This document shows positions 1 through 5,881 of a DNA stretch of 5,881 nt, one piece after another. The notes beneath the pieces were generated by a model. It did not search any database and was not told the origin of the DNA. It was given only the letters and a program-made list of their open reading frames with translations. The stretch comes from Candidatus Aminicenantota bacterium. GTDB lineage: Bacteria > Acidobacteriota > Aminicenantia > Aminicenantales > UBA8522. How positions within the stretch are numbered: the first letter of the stretch is position 1; every line of letters starts with the position of its first letter. The position numbers and the translations under genes are program-made. Location of the stretch: the NCBI GenBank assembly GCA_016934895.1, contig JAFGRZ010000282.1:1-5881 (forward strand), read 5' to 3'.

Positions 1-411
1 GCCCAACCGGTCGCCACGGAGCTTGATCTGCTCGAGCGACTCTTCGCCGGAAACATAGAGAACGCGCTCGCCCTGGACGGCGAAATCCCGGCAGACCTGG
101 AGAAGGAGCGTGGATTTACCGATCCCCGGCTCGCCGCCGATCAGAACGAGCGAACCGAGCACAACCCCGCCGCCCAATACCTTGTTGAATTCCTCGGCCG
201 GGATTCGGAGCCTCTGCCTGGCCGCCTCCTTGATGTCCCGATAGAGGAGCGCCTCGGAAGGAGGAAAAGAATATTCGGCCGGAGGAGACGTTTCTTCGGT
301 CTCCTCGACCATCGTGTTCCATTCGCCGCAACCCGGGCACCGGCCCAGCCATTTCGGCGACCGCGTGCCGCAGCTTTGGCAGATGAAGACCGTTTTCAGT
401 TTCGTCGTCAT
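1..411 (-). CDS. radA: DNA repair protein RadA (partial, N-terminal 137 residues)
   Basis: RadA (Sms) is a cytoplasmic RecA-fold ATPase that works as a DnaB-like helicase at recombination intermediates, promoting branch migration with RecA. The visible 137 residues start with a four-cysteine zinc finger (C11, C14, C25, C28; CQSCG and CPGCG). A linker leads to the ATPase core, with Walker A GGEPGIGKST at residues 92-101 and a family-typical SGEES at 121-125. The KNRFG motif and the C-terminal Lon-like domain would lie beyond the left edge. The reading frame is open to base 1, so this is an edge truncation and not a broken gene. The ATG at 411-409 overlaps the TGA of mlaD (410-408) as ATGA. Only a weak GGGA precedes it, so translation probably depends on coupling to mlaD. 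Longer readings on this strand that start near 475 are in another frame and lack the zinc finger. Family identity is very secure. Confidence 0.96.
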   Translation of the reverse strand, partial: MTTKLKTVFICQSCGTRSPKWLGRCPGCGEWNTMVEETEETSPPAEYSFPPSEALLYRDIKEAARQRLRIPAEEFNKVLGGGVVLGSLVLIGGEPGIGKSTLLLQVCRDFAVQGERVLYVSGEESLEQIKLRGDRLG

Positions 412-1715
412 CGTGTTCCCAAGCCGAGGCCGAAAAAGACCTCTCTTCGCGAGTCCAAACCCAGATCATCGACACCCAGGATAAGGTGGAGATAGCGGAG
501 CAGGGAGAACTGGCCGGCCAAGCGGAAACGGGGGCCTTCGTCCCGCTGGAAATCGAACCCCTCCAGGCTGAACATCAGACGATCCCCGAGGGCCAGGAGG
601 TCCATTCCCGCCCCGAATTCCGATTCGATGATCCCGGCCCGCGGAACCAGCGGGCCGAAACGGAGCCCCGCCTGGGCGGAATAGACGAATCCATCCCTTC
701 TCGGATCATCGACAATCTGCCCTGAGAGAAAGCTCCGGGGAGTCAGGTAAAAAGCAGCGCTGACCGCGCCCCGAACCTTTTGGGTCTCGCCGAGGTAATC
801 CCCCCGAAAATGGCCTGTCGCCCGCATCTGCCTCAGCAGCCCCACGGTCTCCCGGACGCCGTCGAGGGTTTCCCGGGCTTGCTCGTAGAGTCCCGGGTCC
901 TGGACGAGCCGGCCGACGGTTCCTTCGCCCCTGTCGATCTTGTCCAAGGTGTTTCTGAGCAACCGGACGGACTCCTCGATTTCAAGGAGCAGTTCATCGA
1001 TCTTCCCCAGATTCGACTTGATGCCGTCCCTGTTCTCCTGGGCGATCTCCTTGACCAGGCGGATGGTCTCATCCAGGCTTTGGGAGACATCTCCGACCGT
1101 CCGGTCGAACTCCCGGACCGCTTGGGAAGCTCCTTGGATACCGGTCTGCAATCCTTCTCTGTTCTCTTTCAGGAACCCGTCGAGCTCCCCGGAAAAGGAA
1201 TTCAGATTGCGGAGGATTTCTTGCAGGTTCTTCTGGGATTCCTCGCCGGTAATCTGACGCAGGGATTGACTGACGCCCTCGATCTCCTCCCCGATCGAGA
1301 GAAGCAGGACGCCGAGCTGGTCGAAACTGACGGCGGCGGTCGATTCGAGGGTCTCTCCGGGCGCATGGTAGGCGGGATCGTCGCTGGGCGTGATCTCGAT
1401 GTATTTCTCGCCGATGAGACCGAGCGAGGCCATCGCCGCTTTGGAACCGCGGGGCACCTGGAACTGGGGGAAGATGTTCAGGGTGAGACGGGCCCTCCTT
1501 TCCGCCAGCTGGATGTCCCGGACATAGCCGATCTTGACACCGGCCAGGCGCACCGCCGCCCGGTTCTCCAGTCCGGTGACCGAAGGGAAATAGGCGCTGA
1601 GGCTGTATCCCGGCTTTTTGAACCAGGTCGACAGGTCGCCGACGATAAAAATGAGCGTGGCGATAATGAGGATCGTCCCTCCCAAAAAAATCCCGATTTT
1701 CGCTTCCCGTGTCAT
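408..1715 (-). CDS. mlaD: MlaD-type MCE-domain protein with long helical region and C-terminal beta-rich domain
   Basis: This is the substrate-binding ring subunit of an Mla-type lipid ABC transporter, anchored in the inner membrane and projecting into the periplasm (435 aa). Residues 7-26 form one hydrophobic membrane segment. The MCE domain spans about 37-113, with the family signature VRLAGVKIGYV at 55-65 and SLGLIGEKYIEI at 97-108. Residues about 133-260 look helical and coiled-coil-like, with a near repeat ENREGLQ (184-190) and ENRDGIK (227-233). GEGTVGRLVQDP at 263-274 is a motif I recall from long MCE proteins. Residues about 311-433 are glycine- and aromatic-rich and look beta-stranded. 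E. coli MlaD has only the anchor and MCE domain (about 180 aa). The ATG at 1715 was chosen because GAGGG lies 7 nt upstream (1723-1727) and the anchor follows directly. An 18-residue extension upstream would run into mlaF. MCE identity is secure; the use of the mlaD symbol for this long form is looser. Confidence 0.93.
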   Translation of the reverse strand: MTREAKIGIFLGGTILIIATLIFIVGDLSTWFKKPGYSLSAYFPSVTGLENRAAVRLAGVKIGYVRDIQLAERRARLTLNIFPQFQVPRGSKAAMASLGLIGEKYIEITPSDDPAYHAPGETLESTAAVSFDQLGVLLLSIGEEIEGVSQSLRQITGEESQKNLQEILRNLNSFSGELDGFLKENREGLQTGIQGASQAVREFDRTVGDVSQSLDETIRLVKEIAQENRDGIKSNLGKIDELLLEIEESVRLLRNTLDKIDRGEGTVGRLVQDPGLYEQARETLDGVRETVGLLRQMRATGHFRGDYLGETQKVRGAVSAAFYLTPRSFLSGQIVDDPRRDGFVYSAQAGLRFGPLVPRAGIIESEFGAGMDLLALGDRLMFSLEGFDFQRDEGPRFRLAGQFSLLRYLHLILGVDDLGLDSRREVFFGLGLGTR

Positions 1716-1734
1716 GGTCTTTCCCTCATTATTC

Positions 1735-2481
1735 TTAAAAAGTTCTGATCGGCCCGGCGGCCTGTCCATGGATGAATTGCTGGATTACGGGATTGGCCGA
1801 CTTCTGGATTTCCTCCGGTGTGCCGACCTCGATGATCCGGCCCTGGTACAGCATGGCGATCTTATCGGCGATCTTGTAGGAACTCACCATGTCATGGGTG
1901 ATGACGACGGAGGTGACCCTCATCTCCTTTTTCAACTTGTTGATCAGCTCATTGATGGCGTCCGCCCGGATGGGGTCGATTCCCGTCGACGGCTCGTCGT
2001 AAAGCATGATCTCCGGCCGGTAGGCGATGGCCCGGGCCAATCCCACGCGCTTTTTCATTCCTCCACTGAGCTCGTGAGGCATCAAGTTTTCGACATTGCC
2101 CAACCCGACGACGGCGAGGCTCTCCGCAACCGCCCGGCGGATCTCCGCCTCGGTAAACCGGGTGTAGCGGTCCAGGCCGAAGCGCACATTCTCGGCCACG
2201 GTCATCGAATCGAAAAGGGCGGCGCCCTGGAAGAGCATTCCGAACTTCCGGATGGTGCCCTGCAGGTCGTCCTCACCGAGCCGGGTGATCTCGACGCCGT
2301 CGATATAGACCTCCCCGGCGTCGGGCTTGAGCAGGCCGATGAGATGCTTGAGCAGCACGCTCTTGCCGGAACCGCTTTGACCGATGACCACCATGGTCTC
2401 GCCCCTTTCGATGGTCAGGTTGACGCCGCAGAGAACCGCGTTCTCTCCAAAGGCCTTCTGCAGGTTGACGATGCGGATCAT
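1735..2481 (-). CDS. mlaF: Mla-type lipid ABC transporter ATP-binding protein (MlaF)
   Basis: This is the cytoplasmic ATPase that pairs with the MlaE permease and powers phospholipid movement through the MlaD ring. It has 248 aa, a normal length for the family. All ABC motifs are intact: Walker A GQSGSGKS at 34-41, Q-loop LFQGAALFDSMTV with Q85, signature LSGGMKKRV at 138-146, Walker B IMLYDEP at 158-164 with D162 and catalytic E163, and H-loop H196 in VVITHD. The LSGGM form of the signature, the GAALFDSMTV stretch and the C-terminal QQFIHGQAAGP are typical of MlaF rather than of other importers. Its ATG (2481-2479) overlaps the mlaE TGA (2480-2478) as ATGA. The only purine-rich stretch (ACGAGG) abuts the ATG with no spacing, so initiation probably relies on ribosomes finishing mlaE. 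That coupling would keep the two subunits in balance. No mlaB-like STAS gene follows. Confidence 0.95.
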   Translation of the reverse strand: MIRIVNLQKAFGENAVLCGVNLTIERGETMVVIGQSGSGKSVLLKHLIGLLKPDAGEVYIDGVEITRLGEDDLQGTIRKFGMLFQGAALFDSMTVAENVRFGLDRYTRFTEAEIRRAVAESLAVVGLGNVENLMPHELSGGMKKRVGLARAIAYRPEIMLYDEPSTGIDPIRADAINELINKLKKEMRVTSVVITHDMVSSYKIADKIAMLYQGRIIEVGTPEEIQKSANPVIQQFIHGQAAGPIRTF

Positions 2482-3266
2482 CCTCGTAAGGTCGCCGGCA
2501 AAGCTTTGCTCAGGAAAAAGTTCAAGATCAAGATCGAGATGCTGGCCACCACGACGGTGCGGGTGGTGGCCCGGCCCACTCCCTCGGCGCCGCCTTCTGC
2601 CTTGAGCCCCTGCCAGCAGCCGACGACGGCGATGACGACGCCGAACACCGCCGCTTTGATCAGGCCGCTGGCGACATCCCAGAGCTCCAGATAGCGCAGC
2701 GTATTCTGGAGATAGATCACCCGGTTGACGTCCATGAGAACGACGTTGTAGAAATACCCGCAGGTGATGCCGATGATGTCCCCGTAGAGCGTCAGGCAGG
2801 GAAGCATGAAGAACGAGGCCAGGGTCCGGGGCACGACCAGATAGCGGACCGGATTGGCGCCCAGGCTGAACAGGGCGTCGATCTGCTCGGTGATCTTCAT
2901 CGTCCCGATCTCCGCCGCCATGGATGAGCCCACCCGGCCCGAGACCATCAGCCCGACCAGGATGGGGATCAGTTCCTTGGACAGCCCGAGGGAAATGATC
3001 GGCCCCCCGTAGGCTTCCGACCCGGGGCCGATATAGCGGTGAAACCCGATATAGGTCTGGAGGCCGAAGACCAGACCGCCGAAGGCGGCCGTGAGGGAGA
3101 CGACGGGAAACGACCGCACGCCGATTTCTTCAAGCTGTTGGATGAGGATCTTGTGTTCGCGCGGCCGGCGGAACAGGTTCTTGAGGGTTTTGAGGAAGAG
3201 CAGCCCGACCTCGCCCAGCTCTTCGAAGGCGCCGAGGACGAGATCGTTCCGGAACAGGCTGGCCAT
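2478..3266 (-). CDS. mlaE: Mla-type lipid ABC transporter permease (MlaE)
   Basis: This is the integral inner-membrane subunit of the Mla lipid transporter (262 aa, usual length). An amphipathic N-terminal part (about 1-50) is followed by several hydrophobic segments, around 53-75, 98-112, 145-175, 200-220 and 237-257. The most conserved MlaE region is clear at 97-147: KELIPILVGLMVSGRVGSSM, then AAEIGTMKITEQIDAL, then the NPVRYLVVPR stretch. A second hallmark, GGAEGVGRATTRTVV, is at 225-239. I chose the ATG at 3266 over an in-frame ATG at 3302. The former has GGAGG (3273-3277) six bases upstream; the latter has no ribosome-binding site and would overlap dnaB by 35 nt. The start follows the dnaB TGA after a single base, and its ribosome-binding site lies inside the last dnaB codons. 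MlaE joins two copies of MlaF and a ring of MlaD in the known complex. Confidence 0.95.
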   Translation of the reverse strand: MASLFRNDLVLGAFEELGEVGLLFLKTLKNLFRRPREHKILIQQLEEIGVRSFPVVSLTAAFGGLVFGLQTYIGFHRYIGPGSEAYGGPIISLGLSKELIPILVGLMVSGRVGSSMAAEIGTMKITEQIDALFSLGANPVRYLVVPRTLASFFMLPCLTLYGDIIGITCGYFYNVVLMDVNRVIYLQNTLRYLELWDVASGLIKAAVFGVVIAVVGCWQGLKAEGGAEGVGRATTRTVVVASISILILNFFLSKALPATLRG

Positions 3267-3267
3267 C

Positions 3268-4629
3268 TCAGGCCTCCGGAGCGGTAAAATCAAATGCCGC
3301 ATCGTGAAAAAGAGCGTACTTATTCAGGAAGGCAAGCTTGATCATATCGGTTGGGCCGTTGCGCTGTTTGGCCACGTTGACCTCGGCGATGCCGCGAAGT
3401 GTTTCGTCCTGGGGGTTGTAGAACTCCGCCCTGTAGATGAAAATGACCACGTCGGCGTCCTGCTCGATGGCTCCCGATTCGCGCAGGTCGCTGAGCTGCG
3501 GCCGCGGCTCGCGCCTGCCCTTTTCGGGAGCACGGCTAAGCTGGGAAATCCCGACCACCGGGATGCGAAGCTCCTTGGCCAGTTCCTTGAGGGACCGCGA
3601 AATGAAGGCCATCTCCTGGTTCCGGTTCTCAAACCGGCTCCCCGGCCTCATCAGTTGTATGTAGTCGACGAAGACAACGTCCAGGTTGTTCTCCATCTTC
3701 AGCCGCCGGCACTTGGCTTTCATCTCCATCACCGTCAGGCCGGGAGTTTCGTCGAGAAAGATCCGGGCGTGGGAGAGAGCCTCGCCGCTGAGCTTGAGTT
3801 TCTCGAACTCCCGCTCGCTGATAAAACCCGTCCGGACCCGCTTGATATCGAGCTGGCTGTCGGCGCAGAGCATCCGGATGAGAATTTGCTCCTTGGCCAT
3901 CTCCATCGAAAAGAAGCCGACGGCGTAATCGGTGGTCAGCCCGACGTGCTGGGAAATATTCAAGCAGAGGGCGGTCTTGCCCATGGACGGCCGGGCGGCG
4001 ACGACGACGAATTCGGACGGGTGGAAACCCGAGGTGAGGTTGTCCAGGTCGCGGAACCCCGAAGGCACCCCGGTGACCGCCTCCCGCTTTTCGGCCAGGC
4101 GGGCGATCATTTCCAGGGTGGGCGAGGTCAGCTGCGCGACGGGGACGAATCCCGGCTTGATCCGTTGCTCGGCCACCTCGATGATGGCGGCCTGCGCTTC
4201 GTTGAGAAGTTCGTCCGCATCCTCTTTTTGCTCGTAACTCGAGTTGATGATCTTGGCGGAGGAGAGGATGAGCTTGCGGAGAAGGGATTTCTCTTTGATG
4301 ATTTGGGCATAGTACTCGACGTTCGGGTTTTTCGGAACCCCGTCCAGGAGCGAAGACAGGTAAGACGCCCCCCCCACTTCTTCCAGGACGCCCGCTCGCT
4401 GCAGTTCCTCGCTCAGCGACAGCAGGTCGACCGGGATCCCTTTATCCACCAGGACGATGATCCTCTCGACGATCCTGCGGTTGGCGTCTTTGTAAAAGTC
4501 TTCAGGCGAGATGACGGAAAGAACCGTATTGAGATTCTCGTTGCGGACCAGGATGCCTCCGAGAACCGTCTTCTCCGCCTCCAGGCTGTGAGGCGGTGTC
4601 TTTTTCAAAAACATGAGGTCGAGTTCCAT
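3268..4629 (-). CDS. dnaB: Replicative DNA helicase DnaB
   Basis: DnaB is the hexameric 5'-3' helicase that unwinds DNA at the replication fork and recruits primase. The protein has 453 aa, normal for the family. The N-terminal domain (about 10-115) begins with PPHSLEAEKTVLGGIL, and a helical linker covers about 115-185. The RecA-like C-terminal domain carries Walker A ARPSMGKTA at 212-220, SMEM with the likely catalytic E243, Walker B VVFVDYIQLM at 318-327, SDLRESGAIEQDAD at 380-393, and KQRNGPT at 421-427, which holds the arginine-finger region. No intein interrupts Walker A, a common insertion site in this family. The ATG at 4629 has AGAGG (4636-4640) six bases upstream. An in-frame TTG at 4635 directly abuts that site and is unlikely to be the start; an ATG at 4614 lacks a good site. 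The gene follows rplI after a 54-bp gap and leads directly into mlaE. Confidence 0.97.
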   Translation of the reverse strand: MELDLMFLKKTPPHSLEAEKTVLGGILVRNENLNTVLSVISPEDFYKDANRRIVERIIVLVDKGIPVDLLSLSEELQRAGVLEEVGGASYLSSLLDGVPKNPNVEYYAQIIKEKSLLRKLILSSAKIINSSYEQKEDADELLNEAQAAIIEVAEQRIKPGFVPVAQLTSPTLEMIARLAEKREAVTGVPSGFRDLDNLTSGFHPSEFVVVAARPSMGKTALCLNISQHVGLTTDYAVGFFSMEMAKEQILIRMLCADSQLDIKRVRTGFISEREFEKLKLSGEALSHARIFLDETPGLTVMEMKAKCRRLKMENNLDVVFVDYIQLMRPGSRFENRNQEMAFISRSLKELAKELRIPVVGISQLSRAPEKGRREPRPQLSDLRESGAIEQDADVVIFIYRAEFYNPQDETLRGIAEVNVAKQRNGPTDMIKLAFLNKYALFHDAAFDFTAPEA

Positions 4630-4650
4630 GGTCAACCTCTCATTCTGATG

Positions 4651-4677
4651 GGAAGGACCGGTCCGTCCGTTCCTTCC
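4651..4677 (-). promoter_or_regulatory. Hairpin in the rplI-dnaB gap, possible attenuation or mRNA-processing element
   Basis: Read as mRNA, this 27-nt element folds as a 7-bp stem (GGAAGGA with UCCUUCC), one A-G mismatch, a 3-bp inner stem (CGG with CCG) and a 5-nt loop. It starts 6 nt after the rplI stop and ends 10 nt before the dnaB ribosome-binding site. No U-run follows on the coding strand, so it is not a standard intrinsic terminator for the operon. On the opposite strand the stem is followed by GC and five T, which resembles a terminator for antisense transcripts. A role in uneven expression of ribosomal genes and dnaB is inference. Confidence 0.4.
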
Positions 4678-4683
4678 GCTTTT

Positions 4684-5169
4684 TCATTCCTTGGCCTCTC
4701 CGCCGCCCTCTTCCCCGGCCGCCTCTTCCTCTTTCCGGACCTCGACCCGCAAGGCGGCTTTGTCGTCATGGAAAACCTTGACGGGGACCGTGTAGTGGCC
4801 CAGCCTCTTGATCGGCTCATCGAGGACGATCCTTTTTTTCTCGATCTCGAAGCCCAAACGGTCCAGCGCATCCTTGATATCGGAGGCGCTGACGCTGCCG
4901 AAGATCATGTCCTTCTCCCCCGCCTTTCGGGGAAAAGTCAGGGTCACCTCGTTCAGCCTTCGGATCAGGGCCTGGTAGGATTCGCGCTCCTTCTCCCATT
5001 TCTTTTTTAAAGCCCGCCGCTCGATCTCGATCATGTTCATGTTCGACGGCGTGACCCGAAGCGCCAGTTTCCTGGGGATAAGATAGTTCCGCCCGAAGCC
5101 CGAAGCCACGTCGACGATGTCGCCTTTGCGGCCGACGTTCTCTATGTCCTGTTTCAGAATGACCTTCAT
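4684..5169 (-). CDS. rplI: 50S ribosomal protein L9
   Basis: L9 binds 23S rRNA near the base of the L1 stalk and limits frameshifting. The 161-residue protein opens with the canonical N-terminal domain: MKVILKQDIENVGRKGDIVD (1-20), then GFGRNYLIPRKLA (24-36). A central connecting helix covers about 42-75. The C-terminal domain includes KDMIFGSVSASDI (86-98) and ends near residue 146. A lysine-, glutamate- and glycine-rich tail (146-161) accounts for the extra length over the E. coli protein (149 aa). The ATG at 5169 has a strong GGGAGG site at 5174-5179 and matches the family N-terminus. A longer in-frame reading from 5379 would overlap rpsR extensively and is not supported. The gene lies 26 bp after rpsR in the usual S6-S18-L9 order. 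Confidence 0.97.
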   Translation of the reverse strand: MKVILKQDIENVGRKGDIVDVASGFGRNYLIPRKLALRVTPSNMNMIEIERRALKKKWEKERESYQALIRRLNEVTLTFPRKAGEKDMIFGSVSASDIKDALDRLGFEIEKKRIVLDEPIKRLGHYTVPVKVFHDDKAALRVEVRKEEEAAGEEGGGEAKE

Positions 5170-5195
5170 CGTTCCTCCCGCGATCTCCCCGGGGA

Positions 5196-5453
5196 TCAGT
5201 CTTCGACGTAGGGAAGCAGGGCCATCAGGCGCGCCCGCTTGATCGCCGTGGCCAGCCTCCGCTGATGGTAGGCGCAGGTTCCGGTCACCCGCCGGGGGGC
5301 GATCTTGCCCCGTTCCGGAACATACTTCCTCAGGATGTCCACGTTTTTGTAGTCGATGTCCCGGACATTCTTCTGGCAAAAGCGGCAGAACTTTCTCTTC
5401 GGCGGAAAAAATCTCCGGTAGGACGGTCTTTCCGGTCTGTCTTCTCGGCTCAT
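5196..5453 (-). CDS. rpsR: 30S ribosomal protein S18, cysteine-containing form
   Basis: S18 binds the central domain of 16S rRNA as a heterodimer with S6, whose gene is immediately upstream. The 85-residue protein has the conserved core DIDYKNVDILRKYVPERGKI (32-51), then RRVTGT (54-59) and AIKRARLMALLPY (70-82). C23, C26, C60 and H63 form a CxxC...CxxH set that fits a zinc site, the so-called C+ form; E. coli S18 lacks this full set. The ATG at 5453 comes one base after the rpsF TAA. Its ribosome-binding site GAGGTG (5461-5466) lies inside the last codons of rpsF, so the two partners are probably made together. No ssb or priB gene intervenes. Confidence 0.97.
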   Translation of the reverse strand: MSREDRPERPSYRRFFPPKRKFCRFCQKNVRDIDYKNVDILRKYVPERGKIAPRRVTGTCAYHQRRLATAIKRARLMALLPYVED

Positions 5454-5454
5454 C

Positions 5455-5841
5455 TTATTTCACCTCTTCTCCCGGTTCCTGGCCCGATCTGTCCGGGCCG
5501 GCCTCGGCAGCCTCCTCCGCTTTTTCCTTCTTCCGCTTCCTCCGGACCGCCTCCTCCGGATCCTTCTGCAGGGTCAGGTAGCGCAGGACCGTGTCGGTTT
5601 GTTTGAACCGTCTCTCCAGCTCGAGGGGGATGTCCGGACGGCCTTCATAGTAAAAGAACACATAGAGGGCCTCGTTGAATTTTTTGATCGGATAGGCCAG
5701 CCGGCGTTTCCCCCATCTGTCCTGCTTAACCAGCTTTCCCTCTCGCTGGGAAATGACTTCGGCCACCTGGCCGATGAGCTGTTCGGTGTCCCCTTCGGAA
5801 AGGTTGGGGGCGATCAATAATCCCGTTTCGTAATGCTTCAT
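5455..5841 (-). CDS. rpsF: 30S ribosomal protein S6
   Basis: S6 is a small-subunit ribosomal protein that pairs with S18 on 16S rRNA. The protein has 128 aa. It begins MKHYETGLLIAPNLSE (1-16), typical of S6, and carries the diagnostic WGKRRLAYPIKKFNEALYVF at 43-62 and the RFKQTDTVLRYLTL stretch at 78-91. From about residue 97 the chain is a charged tail: a lysine/arginine cluster, then glutamate-rich, ending EEVK. E. coli S6 also has an acidic tail, where RimK adds glutamates; no such modification can be inferred here. The ATG at 5841 is preceded by a near-perfect ribosome-binding site. It is the first gene of the visible cluster, but its upstream neighbour lies outside the window. Confidence 0.97.
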   Translation of the reverse strand: MKHYETGLLIAPNLSEGDTEQLIGQVAEVISQREGKLVKQDRWGKRRLAYPIKKFNEALYVFFYYEGRPDIPLELERRFKQTDTVLRYLTLQKDPEEAVRRKRKKEKAEEAAEAGPDRSGQEPGEEVK

Positions 5842-5844
5842 GCG

Positions 5845-5852
5845 ACCTCCTT
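5845..5852 (-). promoter_or_regulatory. Strong ribosome-binding site of rpsF
   Basis: AAGGAGGT on the minus strand is fully complementary to the anti-Shine-Dalgarno end of 16S rRNA. It lies three bases before the rpsF ATG (four from the GGAGG core) and fixes that start. It is the strongest site in the window, as expected for a ribosomal protein. Further upstream a TAATAT at 5857-5862 resembles a -10 box, but its -35 region would fall at or past the right edge, so no promoter is claimed. No S6:S18-binding leader could be recognised in the 40 bases available. Confidence 0.8.
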
Positions 5853-5881
5853 ATGGATATTAAAGCTCCCTCTTCTCGAAA

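Noticed and set aside
116..475. Minus-strand open frame of 119 codons across the mlaD-radA junction
   Set aside because: It is out of frame with both genes. The RadA frame here has a four-Cys zinc finger and Walker A, which settles the true coding frame.
780..2694. Long plus-strand open frames opposite mlaD, mlaF and mlaE
   Set aside because: They mirror conserved minus-strand genes, their translations show no family motifs, and no convincing ribosome-binding site or promoter supports them.
3268..4629. Possible intein in dnaB
   Set aside because: The Walker A region and downstream motifs are continuous and the protein has normal length, so no insertion is present.
3091..5010. Long open frame on the plus strand (about 639 codons) opposite dnaB and rplI
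   Set aside because: It lies wholly antisense to well-identified dnaB and rplI, has no recognisable domain, and is the usual product of high GC in third codon positions.
5182..5197. Near-palindrome GATCTCCCCGGGGATC at the rpsR stop
   Set aside because: It has no loop and one mismatch when read as operon RNA, so a stable hairpin is unlikely; chance in GC-rich sequence explains it.
5842..5881. Possible promoter or S6:S18 leader upstream of rpsF
   Set aside because: Only a TAATAT at 5857-5862 is visible, the -35 region is at or past the edge, and no leader structure with the expected CCG-type bulge could be drawn in 40 bases.

Overview
The window is about 60% GC. It holds eight tightly packed genes, all read on the minus strand, so transcription runs from the right edge (5881) toward the left edge (1). 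In transcription order they are rpsF (S6), rpsR (S18), rplI (L9), dnaB (replicative helicase), an mlaE-type permease, an mlaF-type ATPase, an mlaD-type MCE protein, and the 5' part of radA, which runs off the left edge. No RNA gene, insertion sequence, CRISPR array or tandem repeat was seen. Every stretch without a gene is under 60 bp.

The right part (4684-5841) is a ribosomal protein cluster. It lacks the ssb or priB gene that many bacteria carry between rpsF and rpsR, and S18 is of the cysteine-containing, probably zinc-binding form. A 54-bp gap with a 27-nt hairpin separates rplI from dnaB. It is the only gap wide enough for a control element. Downstream of it the genes nearly touch: dnaB-mlaE has a 1-nt gap, mlaE-mlaF overlap by 4 nt (ATGA), mlaF-mlaD are 19 nt apart, and mlaD-radA overlap by 4 nt (ATGA). 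The layout therefore suggests one long transcript that mixes translation, replication and repair with envelope lipid transport.

The three transporter genes encode the inner-membrane core of an Mla-type phospholipid transport system: MlaE permease, MlaF ATPase, and the membrane-anchored periplasmic MlaD ring subunit. No MlaC (periplasmic carrier) or MlaB (STAS partner) gene is present here. The MlaD protein has 435 residues, against roughly 180 in E. coli. It adds a long helical region and a C-terminal, glycine- and aromatic-rich, probably beta-stranded domain, which may let it span part of the periplasm without a carrier.

An MCE transporter implies a diderm (Gram-negative type) bacterium. 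High GC, rpsF-rpsR-rplI without ssb or priB, and the long MlaD would fit Acidobacteriota/Aminicenantota or a deltaproteobacterium-like lineage. That placement is an impression and was not tested. The genes are mostly well-conserved housekeeping families. The features worth a second look are the MlaD architecture and the placement and coupling of the mla genes between dnaB and radA. I did not find a clearly new biological system.
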